A stretch of DNA of 64,000 nucleotides from Aurantiacibacter poecillastricola (GCF_030730945.1 NZ_JAVAMS010000002.1:496001-560000); one strand, 5' to 3'; shown: positions 43,123 through 53,606, counted from the stretch's first letter. A program made the numbers and translations. Notes: generated by a model not told the origin, from the letters alone.

Positions 43123-46100
43123 ATGGCGCAAGCTGGGCAAGAGACCGGGACCGCCCGAGTGAAGGGTCGCAAGCGCCGCATGTTGCGCAACCTCTTTCGC
43201 GTGACCGTGGCGCTGATGCTGGTTGCGGTGCTGCTGGCGTGGTTCCAGCGCGAACGCATCGCCGACGATTTCATCGCCGATGCTTTCCGTGAGCAAGGGG
43301 TGGAAGCGCGCTACCGTATCGAGAGCATTGCGCCGGGGCGACAGATCCTGTCCGACATCGTCATCGGCGATCCGGAGAACCCCGACCTCACGATCGAGCG
43401 GCTCGAAGTCCTGGTAACGCCGCGCTTCGGCCTGCCGGACATCACCGAGCTGCGGGTGATTCGCCCGCGCCTGTTCGGCAGCATGCGCGGCGGCCAGCTC
43501 AGCTTCGGCGCGCTGGATCCGCTGATCTTTACAGGTGAAGAAGGACCCTTCGAGTTTCCCTCCGTTCGCCTCATGGTGGAGGACGGACGCGGTCTGCTGG
43601 AAACCGATTATGGCCCGGTCGGCCTGAAGCTCGCAGGCAGCGGCCATTTGCGCGGCGGTTTTTCCGGCGAGCTGGCGGCGGTTGCGCCCAGACTGGAAGC
43701 CGGCGGGTGCATTGGCGAAAACGTCACCCTGTACGGCGAAGTGGGCATCGATGCCGAGCGCCCGGAATTTCGCGGCCCGTTGCGGTTTGCAGCGCTCGAA
43801 TGCGAGGGCAGTGGCCTGGCCATCCGCGATGCCGGGGTAGCGCTCGATCTTCAGGCGGACCGCAATCTTGCGGATTTCGAGGGGGCGTTCGACTTCGCAT
43901 CCTCCTCCATCGCGTTCGCCGATGCGCGAGCCGCACTGGGCGGGGAAGGGCGCTTCACGTGGCGCGGCGACGATCTCAACGTGCGCTACGATCTTGCCGC
44001 CAGCGATGCGGACACGCCCTATGCCAGCATCGGCGGGGTTGGCCTTGAGGGTCGCCTGCGTGCGCTCGGCAATTTCGAACAACTGGAAGTGGAGGGCGAA
44101 CTGGTGGGCAAGGACCTGCGCCTCGGCCCCGAAACACGCCGCGTCCTTGCACGTGCACAGGCTGCGGGGGAAGGCACCTTGCTCCAACCGCTCCTCTTCC
44201 GCTTCAACCGAGGCCTTTCGCGGCATTTGCCGGGCAGCGACCTGCAAGCCGAATTCACTGCTCGCCAGCTGGATGGACGCTCCAGCCTGGTGATCCCGCA
44301 AGCCACACTGCGCGGAGGGGAGGGCGAATCGCTGCTCGCCGTGTCCCGCGCGCGGTTCGAGCCTTCGGGCGAGGGCATTCCCCTTTTCTCCGGCAATTTC
44401 CAGACAGGTGGCACGGGCCTGCCGCGAATCACCGGACGCATGGAGCAGGCCGTCGGCGGCGCGCTCGAACTGCGCATGGCGATGCGTGAATATGCTGCGG
44501 GAAATGCCAGCCTCGCCTTGCCGAAGATGCGCCTCGTCCAGGGCCGGGGTGGCCGCATCGCGATCGATGGCCGCGCTCTGGTCAGCGGCGAGGTGCCCGG
44601 CGGCTTCGTTTCCGGTCTCGACCTTCCCCTCGATGCGACATTAGCCCCCGGTGGCAGTATTGCGCTGTGGCAGGGGTGCCGAGAGGTGCGCTTCGAAGAG
44701 CTGACGCTCGCAAACCTGTCGCTGGACCGTGATTCGATCACCATCTGCCCGCGGCGTGGCCAACCGATCCTGCGCTCCGGACCGGGCGGACTGCAATTCG
44801 CGGGCGGTGTCGACAGCCTCGACCTTTCGGGCGCACTGGCCGAGACGCCTGTACGCCTGCGCTCGGGACCGCTCGGCGTCGCATATCCCGGAACGCTTGC
44901 TGCGCGCGATCTCGATATCGAACTCGGTCCCGAAGGTAGCGCCCAGCGCTTTACCATCACGGACCTGCGGGCGGATCTGTCGGCTGACAGGCTGGGCGGC
45001 GATTTTTCCGGTGCTGACGTGTTCCTTGCTTCGGTCCCTCTCGACATCATCGGGGCTTCGGGCGACTGGAGCTACGCAGAGGATCGTCTCACGCTTTCCA
45101 ACGGCGCGCTACGCATCGAGGATCGCGAGGCGCGCGACCGGTTCGAGCCGCTGGTGGCGCGCGACGCCACGCTGACCCTGTTCGACAATTTGATCGAGGC
45201 AAACGCCGTCCTGCGCGAGCCGGTCACGGGGCGGGCGATCACTCGTACCCGCATCGTCCACGACCTTGGTACGGGGGCAGGCCATGCAGACCTGATCGTG
45301 GACAACCTCACCTTCGACGAGGGCCTGCAGCCCGCGCCCTCCGCCACGCAATGCCTCGATGCACCGGGCGCGGCCGCGGTTCGCCCGCGCGGCCTTTCCT
45401 GTTTGGTGCTTGGAGTAGTTAGCGAGGTACGCGGCTCGGTGAAAGGCACCGGGCGCATCGACTGGAACGAGATCGAAGTAACGTCCAGCGGAGAATTCTC
45501 CGCGGATTCGCTCGATCTGGCCGCCGCCTTCGGGCCTGTCCAGGGCGCAAGCGGGACAGTGGTCTTCACCGACCTGCTGGGCCTTACCACCGCACCGAAC
45601 CAGCGCCTTTCCATCGCGGCTGTAAATCCAGGTATCGAGGTGTTCGACGGCGAGATCGGCTTCCAGCTGATCGATGGCGAAGTGCTGGCGGTGCAGGGTG
45701 GTACATGGCCCTTCATGGGCGGCACGCTGCGCCTGCGCCCGCTCGATATCCGCATCGGCACCGAGGAAGTGCGCGCCTATGTCATGGAGATCGAGGGGCT
45801 CGAAGCCTCGCGCTTCGTCGAGCAGATGGAGCTTGGCAACCTGGCCGCCAGCGGCGTTTTCGATGGCGTGGTGCCGATCGTGTTCGATGCGCAGGGCAAT
45901 GGCAGTCTCGAAGGTGGGCTCCTCACCTCGCGTCCACCGGGGGGCAACGTCGCCTATATCGGCGACCTTACTTACGAGGACCTGGGCTTCTTCGCCAATT
46001 ACGCGTTCTCCGCGCTGCGTGATCTCAGCTACGAGCAGATGGCCATCGGCATGGACGGACCGCTTACCGGTGAACTGGTGACCCAGGTGCGTTTCGAGGG

Positions 46101-46425
46101 CATCGGACAGGGCGAGCTGGCCGAAAGCAATATCGTCACTCGCGCCATCGATGACCTGCCGATCGAGCTGCGCATCAATATCCGTGCGCCCTTCTACAAA
46201 CTGATCACCTCGCTGCGCTCGATGTACGACCCCGCCGCGGTACGCGATCCGCGCGATCTCGGCCTGCTCGGTGTCGAAGGCGAGCGACTGCGCGAGACGA
46301 TAGACCAGCAGACCGTCGACGAGCGCGAAGCCGAGGAAGCCGCCGAGGAGGCGAGACGCCTTGAGCAGGCGCTCGATACCGAACAACCCCCCATTCAGCC
46401 CCAGGAAAGCGAACCGGTGCCATGA
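43123..46425 (+). CDS. ydbH: YdbH-like intermembrane lipid-transport protein
   Basis: The 1100-residue AsmA-like protein has an N-terminal inner-membrane anchor (VTVALMLVAVLLAWF, about 33-48) and a long beta-rich periplasmic body expected to form a hydrophobic groove. The C-terminal YdbH/dicarboxylate-type region (AVNPGIEVFDGEIGFQLIDG, then GPLTGELVTQVRFEG) is characteristic. In E. coli YdbH, with TamB and YhdP, carries phospholipids to the outer membrane, and YnbE bridges its end. The operon ydbH-ynbE-ydbL here supports this. The start is uncertain; a later ATG at 43180 is possible. Confidence 0.85.
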   Translation: MAQAGQETGTARVKGRKRRMLRNLFRVTVALMLVAVLLAWFQRERIADDFIADAFREQGVEARYRIESIAPGRQILSDIVIGDPENPDLTIERLEVLVTPRFGLPDITELRVIRPRLFGSMRGGQLSFGALDPLIFTGEEGPFEFPSVRLMVEDGRGLLETDYGPVGLKLAGSGHLRGGFSGELAAVAPRLEAGGCIGENVTLYGEVGIDAERPEFRGPLRFAALECEGSGLAIRDAGVALDLQADRNLADFEGAFDFASSSIAFADARAALGGEGRFTWRGDDLNVRYDLAASDADTPYASIGGVGLEGRLRALGNFEQLEVEGELVGKDLRLGPETRRVLARAQAAGEGTLLQPLLFRFNRGLSRHLPGSDLQAEFTARQLDGRSSLVIPQATLRGGEGESLLAVSRARFEPSGEGIPLFSGNFQTGGTGLPRITGRMEQAVGGALELRMAMREYAAGNASLALPKMRLVQGRGGRIAIDGRALVSGEVPGGFVSGLDLPLDATLAPGGSIALWQGCREVRFEELTLANLSLDRDSITICPRRGQPILRSGPGGLQFAGGVDSLDLSGALAETPVRLRSGPLGVAYPGTLAARDLDIELGPEGSAQRFTITDLRADLSADRLGGDFSGADVFLASVPLDIIGASGDWSYAEDRLTLSNGALRIEDREARDRFEPLVARDATLTLFDNLIEANAVLREPVTGRAITRTRIVHDLGTGAGHADLIVDNLTFDEGLQPAPSATQCLDAPGAAAVRPRGLSCLVLGVVSEVRGSVKGTGRIDWNEIEVTSSGEFSADSLDLAAAFGPVQGASGTVVFTDLLGLTTAPNQRLSIAAVNPGIEVFDGEIGFQLIDGEVLAVQGGTWPFMGGTLRLRPLDIRIGTEEVRAYVMEIEGLEASRFVEQMELGNLAASGVFDGVVPIVFDAQGNGSLEGGLLTSRPPGGNVAYIGDLTYEDLGFFANYAFSALRDLSYEQMAIGMDGPLTGELVTQVRFEGIGQGELAESNIVTRAIDDLPIELRINIRAPFYKLITSLRSMYDPAAVRDPRDLGLLGVEGERLRETIDQQTVDEREAEEAAEEARRLEQALDTEQPPIQPQESEPVP

Positions 46426-46682
46426 CCCTCCCGAAATTGACGAATTGCGGCGAATGCGCGCATAAGCCCTCCATGACGGGTTCGAGTATGGCGGGGGCAA
46501 GGCGCGTATCTGCCGCAGTGGTGGCAATGTTGGGGGCGAGCGCGCTTTCCGGGTGCATCACGCTGGAGGCACCGCAGGACACGATCGTGATCGAACTCAA
46601 CATCAACATCACGCAGGAAGTTATCTATCGCCTGGCCGAGGATGCCGGGAATACGATCGAGGAAAACGCCTCGATCTTCTGA
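46422..46682 (+). CDS. ynbE: YnbE-like outer-membrane lipoprotein
   Basis: An 86-residue lipoprotein with a lipobox (ALSGC) after a signal segment, then a short mature part (TLEAPQDTIVIELNINITQEV) matching the YnbE family. In E. coli YnbE stacks by beta-strand augmentation to form the outer-membrane end of the YdbH bridge. The ATG overlaps the ydbH stop (ATGA). A start at 46473 or 46488 would give a shorter signal peptide and cannot be excluded. The position second in the operon supports the call. Confidence 0.85.
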   Translation: MTLPKLTNCGECAHKPSMTGSSMAGARRVSAAVVAMLGASALSGCITLEAPQDTIVIELNINITQEVIYRLAEDAGNTIEENASIF

Positions 46683-46704
46683 TGCGCGCGAGGAGCGAAA
46701 TCTG

Positions 46705-47091
46705 ATGACACGTACAAGGACCATGCTGAAGCTGGCCGCAGCCGCCATGGCCGTGGGACTGCTGGCCGCGCCCGCTCAGGCTCAGCGCGACCCCGCCTAT
46801 CAGGCCGCTCGCGAAGCAGGGCAGGTGGGCGAGAAGATGGACGGCTATCTCGGCATCGTCGGCTCTGCCACGCCCGCCCTGCGCGCCATGGTGGATGATA
46901 TCAACATCCGCCGCCGCGCCGTTTATGCGGAGCAGGCACAGGCCAATAACGCCACGCTGGAGGAATATGCCTTCACCGCCGGCTGCCTCGCCATTTCACG
47001 CACGTCGCCTGGGGAAATGTACCAGGCGCCCGACGGTTCGTGGCAGGAGCGCACCAGCGCCCCGCCGCGCCGTGATCCGCGCTGTCCGTAA
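46705..47091 (+). CDS. ydbL: YdbL-like (DUF1318) periplasmic protein
   Basis: A 128-residue protein with a signal peptide (MLKLAAAAMAVGLLAAPAQA, cleavage near AQA-QR). The mature part has AREAGQVGEKMDGYLG and DINIRRRAVYAEQA, the DUF1318/YdbL signature. In E. coli YdbL keeps YnbE from over-assembling and so regulates the YdbH bridge. It follows ynbE by 22 bp. The C-terminal 45 residues (AFTAGCLAISRTSPGEMYQA onwards) are usual for the alphaproteobacterial version. The ATG at 46705 starts the signal peptide. Confidence 0.85.
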   Translation: MTRTRTMLKLAAAAMAVGLLAAPAQAQRDPAYQAAREAGQVGEKMDGYLGIVGSATPALRAMVDDINIRRRAVYAEQAQANNATLEEYAFTAGCLAISRTSPGEMYQAPDGSWQERTSAPPRRDPRCP

Positions 47092-47200
47092 GCCGCAGAG
47101 AACACGGCAGGCCACCTGCTGAATTGCATTCCATGGGCCGGGACGCTGCTTAAACTCCTTCTGGTACCGTCCATACCCGGCATTTGTGCAACCGCACATG

Positions 47201-47229
47201 TTGACTCGCCAGCACCCCCCTTCTAAGGG
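47201..47229 (+). promoter_or_regulatory. Probable promoter of the F0 ATP synthase operon
   Basis: TTGACT at 47201-47206 and TAAGGG at 47224-47229 are separated by 17 nt, about 60 nt before atpI. The -35 is good and the -10 only moderate. It is the best promoter-like pair in the 199-bp gap after ydbL. Confidence 0.45.
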
Positions 47230-47290
47230 GGCGGCGCCCTCGGCGGGTGGCCCGTTGCGCTTGTCTTTTCCCTGACTTAGAGGATGCGGC

Positions 47291-47614
47291 ATGAGCGACG
47301 ACAAGCCCGCACGGGAACCCATCGGCGAGGATGCGCGGATCGACGCGCTCGAGGAGCGGCTCAGGGCTGCACGCGAGCGGGAAGATGAGCGCAACCGGCC
47401 ACAGGTCAAAGGCTCCGATGCCAGCTACAAGGCTGGCAACAAGGTGCTGGCAGACCTGCTCGGTGGAATTCTCGGTGGAGCGGTCGTCGGATATGCCATT
47501 GGCTGGCTGACCGACACCAATCCCTGGGCCCTGTTGATCGGCCTGTTCCTCGGAATCGTGGTCGCATTCAGGAACATCATTCGGTCGTCCAGTCAGCCGC
47601 CCTCGCGCGACTGA
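47291..47614 (+). CDS. atpI: AtpI-like ATP synthase assembly protein
   Basis: The 107-residue protein has a charged N-terminal helix and two membrane segments (LLGGILGGAVVGYAIGWL and PWALLIGLFLGIVVAFRNII). This is the AtpI/AtpZ family that assists c-ring assembly and in some species Mg/Ca transport. It is the first gene of the F0 operon, 45 nt ahead of atpB. The short charged N-terminus (ARIDALEERLRAARERED) is typical in alphaproteobacteria. Confidence 0.9.
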   Translation: MSDDKPAREPIGEDARIDALEERLRAAREREDERNRPQVKGSDASYKAGNKVLADLLGGILGGAVVGYAIGWLTDTNPWALLIGLFLGIVVAFRNIIRSSSQPPSRD

Positions 47615-47658
47615 CCGACCGGGCAACGCAAGGGTTTTACACAGACGTGGCAGGCGCA

Positions 47659-48444
47659 ATGGCCCCCGAGACGGCAAAAGTCGATCCGATGTACCAGTTC
47701 ACCATCCAGCCCTTGCTGGGTGAGAACATGGACGTCGCCGGTTTCAACATCGCGTTCACGAACTCGGCGCTGTGGATGCTGATCACGGCCGTGGTGCTGT
47801 GGCTCTTCATGCTCGGCGGCATGAAGCGCGAGCTTGTCCCGGGCCGCTGGCAGATGGCGGTGGAGACCTTCACCGGCTTCATCGACGACATGCTGGAAGC
47901 CAATGTCGGCAAGACAGGGCGCAAGTACGTGCCCTACATCTTCAGCCTCTTCATGTTCATCCTGTTTGCCAACCTGCTCGGCCTGCTGCCGCTGGGCCTC
48001 ATCGGCATCCATCCGTTCACCTTCACCAGCCACTTCACCGTGACTGGCGTGCTGGCGATCATCTCCTTCTCGATCGTGCTGATCGTGGGTTTCTGGAAGC
48101 ACGGCTTCCACTTCTTCAGCCTGTTCGTGCCGCATGGCACGCCGCTGCCCATGATCCCGGTCATCTTCCCGATCGAGCTCATTTCCTTCCTCGTGCGCCC
48201 CTTCAGCCTCGGCCTGCGACTGTTCGTCGCCATGATGGCCGGCCACGTGCTGCTGGAAGTGCTGTCCAGCTTCGTGATCGATGGCTGGAATGCCGGCGCC
48301 GGTTTCGGCGTGCTGGTGGGCATTCCCAGCTTCCTGCTGATGATCGGCATCTGCGCGCTGGAAATCCTGGTCGCCGCGATCCAGGCCTATGTCTTTGCAC
48401 TGCTCTCGTCGCTCTACATCAACGACGCCGAGAACCTGCACTAA
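47659..48444 (+). CDS. atpB: F0 ATP synthase subunit a
   Basis: A 261-residue inner-membrane subunit that forms the proton half-channels. The essential arginine sits in FSLGLRLFVAMMAGH, and several membrane helices are evident. FTIQPLL and SLFMFILFANLLGLLPLG are typical. I prefer the ATG at 47659, which has AGG 4-5 nt upstream; a GTG at 47647 would add four residues. F1 genes are absent from the window, as expected for the split alphaproteobacterial arrangement. Confidence 0.95.
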   Translation: MAPETAKVDPMYQFTIQPLLGENMDVAGFNIAFTNSALWMLITAVVLWLFMLGGMKRELVPGRWQMAVETFTGFIDDMLEANVGKTGRKYVPYIFSLFMFILFANLLGLLPLGLIGIHPFTFTSHFTVTGVLAIISFSIVLIVGFWKHGFHFFSLFVPHGTPLPMIPVIFPIELISFLVRPFSLGLRLFVAMMAGHVLLEVLSSFVIDGWNAGAGFGVLVGIPSFLLMIGICALEILVAAIQAYVFALLSSLYINDAENLH

Positions 48445-48490
48445 CTTCGCAAACCCCTTAAGTAACGAATTCTCTTGAAAGGATAATCTC

Positions 48491-48718
48491 ATGGATATGG
48501 AAGCTGCCAAGCTGATCGGCGCCGGTCTTGCTGCTATCGGTGCGGGTATGGCCGCTATCGGTGTGGGTAACGTGTTCGGCTCGTTCCTCGAATCCGCCCT
48601 GCGCAACCCGGGTGCCGCAGACGGCCAGCAGGGCCGCCTGTTCATCGGCTTCGCCGCCGCCGAGCTTCTCGGCCTGCTGGCCTTCGTCGTCGCGATGATC
48701 CTGATCTTCGTCGCCTGA
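48491..48718 (+). CDS. atpE: F0 ATP synthase subunit c
   Basis: The 75-residue hairpin protein forms the rotor ring. Helix 1 is glycine-rich (KLIGAGLAAIGAGMAAIGVG), the polar loop contains RNPGA and helix 2 carries proton-binding Glu58 in FAAAELLGLLAF. There is no Na+-type Gln/Ser signature, so it is a proton enzyme. It is followed by a 99-bp gap with a hairpin, unlike the tight spacing of b' and b. Confidence 0.96.
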   Translation: MDMEAAKLIGAGLAAIGAGMAAIGVGNVFGSFLESALRNPGAADGQQGRLFIGFAAAELLGLLAFVVAMILIFVA

Positions 48719-48735
48719 TCGACTACCCTGTCTGC

Positions 48736-48764
48736 TGGCCGGGCGATCCGCGTCCGGCCGGCCA
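48736..48764 (+). promoter_or_regulatory. Hairpin between atpE and the b' gene
   Basis: TGGCCGG (48736-48742) pairs with CCGGCCA (48758-48764). There is no T-run, so full termination is unlikely. Such an intercistronic hairpin could protect the atpE message and help make more subunit c than b and b', which the complex needs. Function is inference. Confidence 0.4.
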
Positions 48765-48817
48765 TCGAATTGTAAGCTCGCGCAAACCCCTTTTCTGAAG
48801 TCAGGCGGAATCCGTCC

Positions 48818-49312
48818 ATGCCCCAGATAGCCCAATTGGCCGAGACCTATGCCAGCCAGATCTTCTGGCTGCTGGTAATCTTCGGTTTCGTCTACTTCGT
48901 CGTCGGTCGCGGCATGGTTCCGCGCGTGATGGATACGGTGGGCCTGCGCGACAAGCAGATCGCGGACGACCTTGCCGCAGCGCAGGGTGCCCGCGATGCA
49001 GCGGACGAGGCGGAAGAGGCCTGGCGCCAGCGTGAGAACGCCAACCGCGAAGCCGCGCAGGCGCTGGTAAGCGAGGCCAAGACCAAGGCGCAGGCCTCGA
49101 CCGAGCGCAAGCTCGCCGAGGTGCAGGAGCGTATCGACGCCGAACTGGCCGAGGCCGAAGCTCGTATCGAGGCGAGCCGCGCCCAAGCCGCTGCCGAGAT
49201 CGAAACAGTCGCCGCCGAGGCCGCGCAGGAGATCGCTGCGCGCATCGCCAACGTTTCCGTATCCCAGACCGCCGCTCGCTCGGCAGTGCAGAAGGTGATG
49301 GCCAATGGCTAA
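48818..49312 (+). CDS. atpF': F0 ATP synthase subunit b'
   Basis: A 164-residue peripheral-stalk subunit. One N-terminal membrane helix (IFWLLVIFGFVYFVVGRGMVPRV) is followed by a long charged Ala/Glu/Arg coiled coil to the end. It overlaps the next b-subunit gene by 8 nt. Alphaproteobacteria use two distinct b-type subunits; this shorter one, nearest atpE, is taken as b'. Which of the two is b or b' rests on position and length. Confidence 0.9.
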   Translation: MPQIAQLAETYASQIFWLLVIFGFVYFVVGRGMVPRVMDTVGLRDKQIADDLAAAQGARDAADEAEEAWRQRENANREAAQALVSEAKTKAQASTERKLAEVQERIDAELAEAEARIEASRAQAAAEIETVAAEAAQEIAARIANVSVSQTAARSAVQKVMANG

Positions 49313-49895
49313 CCCCACCACCACGCAGGACGCTCCCGAGGTTTTCGCCACGCAAGAGGCGATGATCGAGGTCGAGGATGACGCCCACGCCCAGGCCGGC
49401 GCGCATGCCGAGCCCGAACTGCTGGGCCTTGCGCCGTTCCAGTGGGTTTCCATCGCGATGGTGGTGCTTCTGCTGATCGCGTTCCTGGGTGCCAAGGTGC
49501 ACAAGACGATTGCCGGCGGGCTCGACAGCAAGATTGCTGCGATCAAGGGCAATCTCGAGGAAGCCAAGCAGCTGCGCGCCGAGGCCGAGGCGCTGCGCGA
49601 GGAATACGCTGCCAAGATCGCCGGTGCCGAGAAGGACGCCGAAGCCATGCTCGACAATGCCCGCCGCGAGGCCGATGGCATCGTCGCCAAGGCAGAGGAA
49701 GATACCGCGGCCATGATCGCCCGGCGCGAGCGTATGGTGCAGGACAAGATCGCCGCCGCGGAACGCCAGGCGCTCGCCGACCTGCGTGCCCGTGCTGCCG
49801 ACGCGTCCACCGCCGCGGCTGCGCAACTGATCGAGACCAACCACGATGCCGCCGCCGACAAGGCGCTTGCGGATGACGTGATCGCCAGGATCTGA
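49305..49895 (+). CDS. atpF: F0 ATP synthase subunit b
   Basis: A 196-residue stalk subunit. A hydrophilic N-terminal extension of about 45 residues precedes a membrane helix (QWVSIAMVVLLLIAFLGAKV), then an Ala/Glu-rich coiled coil (LEEAKQLRAEAEALREEYAA onwards). It overlaps the b' gene by 8 nt and is followed by a strong terminator, so the F0 operon ends here. It pairs with b' to hold F1 against F0. Confidence 0.92.
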   Translation: MANPTTTQDAPEVFATQEAMIEVEDDAHAQAGAHAEPELLGLAPFQWVSIAMVVLLLIAFLGAKVHKTIAGGLDSKIAAIKGNLEEAKQLRAEAEALREEYAAKIAGAEKDAEAMLDNARREADGIVAKAEEDTAAMIARRERMVQDKIAAAERQALADLRARAADASTAAAAQLIETNHDAAADKALADDVIARI

Positions 49896-49910
49896 CCGCT
49901 GGATGCAGGA

Positions 49911-49935
49911 GCGGAGGCAGGGTGCCTCCGCTTTT
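49911..49935 (+). terminator. Intrinsic terminator of the F0 operon
   Basis: GCGGAGGCA (49911-49919) pairs perfectly with TGCCTCCGC (49923-49931) around a GGG loop, followed by TTTT. It lies 16 nt after the atpF stop and is the clearest rho-independent terminator in the window. Confidence 0.88.
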
Positions 49936-50012
49936 CCAGCAACTAGCGCCGTCCCCCCTTCACAAGCAGGTCCCGCCCGGCTTAACGTCTCCTTTTGCAA
50001 GGGGACTGGCCG

Positions 50013-50627
50013 ATGGAAGTTGCGGTGCTTGGAGCGAGCGGCAAGGGCGGCTCGGAAATCGTCAAGGAACTGGCTGCGCGTGGGCACACGGTGCTCGGCA
50101 TAGCGCGCAATCCCGACCGGATTCCCAAGCTCGAGGGCGTGACCGCACGCGAAGGCGATGCCACCAAACCCGATGAGCTCTCACCGATGCTCAAGGGAAT
50201 GGATGCAGTAATCAGCGCCATCCACTTCAACGTCGACTGTGATACGCTGCTGCGCGCTGTAAAGGATTCCGGCGTCGATCGGCTGCTCGTCATGGGCGGC
50301 GCGGCCAGCCTGCTCGGGCCGGACGGCGTGCGGCTCTACGATTCCCCGAACTTTCCCGATGACATCAAGCCGGTCGTCAAACCCGCGATCGATTTCCTCG
50401 AGGATTTGCGCAAGGAGAAGGAGCTCGACTGGACCTTCTTCTCTCCCGCGATGCTCATCTTCGAAGGCGAACGCAGAGGTCCCGGCAGTTTCCGCCTAGG
50501 CGGTGACGAACTGGTCACGGACGAGGAAGGCGCGAGCAAGATCAGCTATGCCGATTACGCCATCGCAATGGTCGATGAACTGGAACAGCACCGCCACAGC
50601 AGGGCGCGGTTTACTGCTGGCTATTGA
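50013..50627 (+). CDS. NAD(P)-binding SDR/NmrA-like protein
   Basis: The 204-residue atypical short-chain dehydrogenase begins with a Rossmann motif (VAVLGASGKGGSEIVKELAARG). It lacks a clear YxxxK catalytic pair, as in NmrA-like NAD(P)-binding proteins that act as redox sensors or reductases. The ATG at 50013 has AAGGGGA upstream. It stands alone after the F0 terminator and converges with gloB, leaving 12 bp between stops. The substrate is unknown. Confidence 0.85.
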   Translation: MEVAVLGASGKGGSEIVKELAARGHTVLGIARNPDRIPKLEGVTAREGDATKPDELSPMLKGMDAVISAIHFNVDCDTLLRAVKDSGVDRLLVMGGAASLLGPDGVRLYDSPNFPDDIKPVVKPAIDFLEDLRKEKELDWTFFSPAMLIFEGERRGPGSFRLGGDELVTDEEGASKISYADYAIAMVDELEQHRHSRARFTAGY

Positions 50628-50639
50628 TCGTCTGACCGC

Positions 50640-51404
50640 TCAGAAATTGTCCTTCGCCTCCCGCAGCGCCGCGAAGGTCTCGTGCGGATGCTCTCCGCCC
50701 CAGCGGGCCTGCATGGCGGGGTCGTCGGCGCGCAGGAAGGGATTGGTCGCGAGCTCCCTGTCGAGCGTGAAAGGGACTGTCGGTTTGCCCTTTGCGCGCT
50801 TTGCGTCGATCTCGCGCGCATAGCCAACCAGCGCCTCGTTCTCCGGATCGGCATGCAAGGCGAATTTCGCGTTGGCGCTGGTGTATTCATGCGCACAATA
50901 GAGCGTCGTTTCGGAAGGGAGGCGCTTGATGCGCGAGAGGCTGTCCCAGAATTGCGGGGCGGTACCTTCGAACATACGCCCGCAGCCCAAGGCGAAGAGG
51001 CTGTCGCCCACGAAGGCCATGGAACTGTCGGGCAAGTGATAGGCGATATGCCCGATCGTGTGGCCGCTGACATCGATCACCCACGCCGAGTGCTCGCCCA
51101 GTTTCACGAAGTCGCCGTCGCGCACGGTACGGTCGATCCCGGCGATCTTCTCGGCATCTAGCAGCGGCGCGGTGATCGTGCAGCCGGTGGCCTGCTTGAT
51201 AGCCTCGTTCCCGCCTGCATGGTCGGGATGCCAGTGGGTGTTCCAGATCTGCGTGATCCGCCAGCCCTTCGCCTCGGCCTGCTTCAGGTACTCATCGCCA
51301 TCCGGCGTATCGATGCACGTCGTCTCGCCGCTTTCGGGATCGTGCAGCAGGAAACCGTAATTGTCGGACAGGCAGGGGAACTGGTGGACTTCTAGCGTAC
51401 TCAT
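50640..51404 (-). CDS. gloB: Hydroxyacylglutathione hydrolase (glyoxalase II)
   Basis: A 254-residue metallo-beta-lactamase-fold enzyme that hydrolyses S-D-lactoylglutathione in methylglyoxal detoxification. The dinuclear metal motif THWHPDHAGG is intact, followed by DVSGHTIGHIAY and FVGDSLFALGCGRMFEG. The C-terminal half has YCAHEYTSANAKFAL, the glutathione-site region typical of GloB. The start at 51404 overlaps the upstream GFA gene stop (ATGA), so the two glutathione-linked genes form a pair. Confidence 0.95.
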   Translation of the reverse strand: MSTLEVHQFPCLSDNYGFLLHDPESGETTCIDTPDGDEYLKQAEAKGWRITQIWNTHWHPDHAGGNEAIKQATGCTITAPLLDAEKIAGIDRTVRDGDFVKLGEHSAWVIDVSGHTIGHIAYHLPDSSMAFVGDSLFALGCGRMFEGTAPQFWDSLSRIKRLPSETTLYCAHEYTSANAKFALHADPENEALVGYAREIDAKRAKGKPTVPFTLDRELATNPFLRADDPAMQARWGGEHPHETFAALREAKDNF

Positions 51405-51805
51405 GAATCTCTTCCCATCGGGTGCCGGGGCATGGTGTCTGGGAGGCCAACCCACGGGTGGCGGCTTTGTTCATACACCGAGCGTACCGGGGCGGGGAAG
51501 GATGGATCGGCAAACGCGCCGACGGCAATGCCGATCATCCCGGGATATTTGCCGGGCCTCGCATACACCGTACTGCCGCAATTGGGACAGAAGCCGGTTG
51601 TGAAGGTGGAGCCGGAATCGGTGGCTCGTTCATACTCCGTTGCCTCGCCGACGAGCGTCACCGCCGCCGCGTCGTAATAGGCCATCACGCCGAATGGCGA
51701 GCCGCTGCGCCTCTGGCAGTCGGTGCAGTGGCACAGGACGGTCATGGCCTGCGCGTCGTCGGATATGTCGGCGGAAAGCTTTCCGCATTGGCAGTGGGCT
51801 CTCAT
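51401..51805 (-). CDS. GFA/CENP-V-family zinc protein
   Basis: The 134-residue protein is of the glutathione-dependent formaldehyde-activating (Gfa) fold. Zinc ligands are visible in HCQCGKLSADI, VLCHCTDCQRRSGSPFG and CPNCGSTVYAR. The founding enzyme was proposed to help form S-hydroxymethylglutathione; most relatives are uncharacterised. It overlaps gloB by 4 nt and is 97 bp beyond the rpsA stop. The pairing with glyoxalase II hints at aldehyde handling. Confidence 0.87.
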   Translation of the reverse strand: MRAHCQCGKLSADISDDAQAMTVLCHCTDCQRRSGSPFGVMAYYDAAAVTLVGEATEYERATDSGSTFTTGFCPNCGSTVYARPGKYPGMIGIAVGAFADPSFPAPVRSVYEQSRHPWVGLPDTMPRHPMGRDS

Positions 51806-51840
51806 GGCTGCCGATTCTACACGAGCGGCAGATGCAGGAA

Positions 51841-51870
51841 AGGCCCGCCTGCCGGATGGCAAGCGGGCCT
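51841..51870 (-). terminator. Terminator hairpin after rpsA
   Basis: AGGCCCGC (51841-51848) pairs with GCGGGCCT (51863-51870), with an inner TGCC/GGCA extension. On the minus strand the stem is followed by TTTCC, 32 nt past the rpsA stop. It lies in the leader of the GFA gene and probably separates the two transcripts. Confidence 0.7.
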
Positions 51871-51902
51871 CTCTATGTCCCATGATCGGCCGAACGAAGA
51901 GC

Positions 51903-53606
<1,704 letters not shown>

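Noticed and set aside
43087..44301. N-terminal 400-codon extension of the radC frame
   Set aside because: The extension is antisense to ydbH and carries no domain; RadC similarity begins only at the ATG at 43086.
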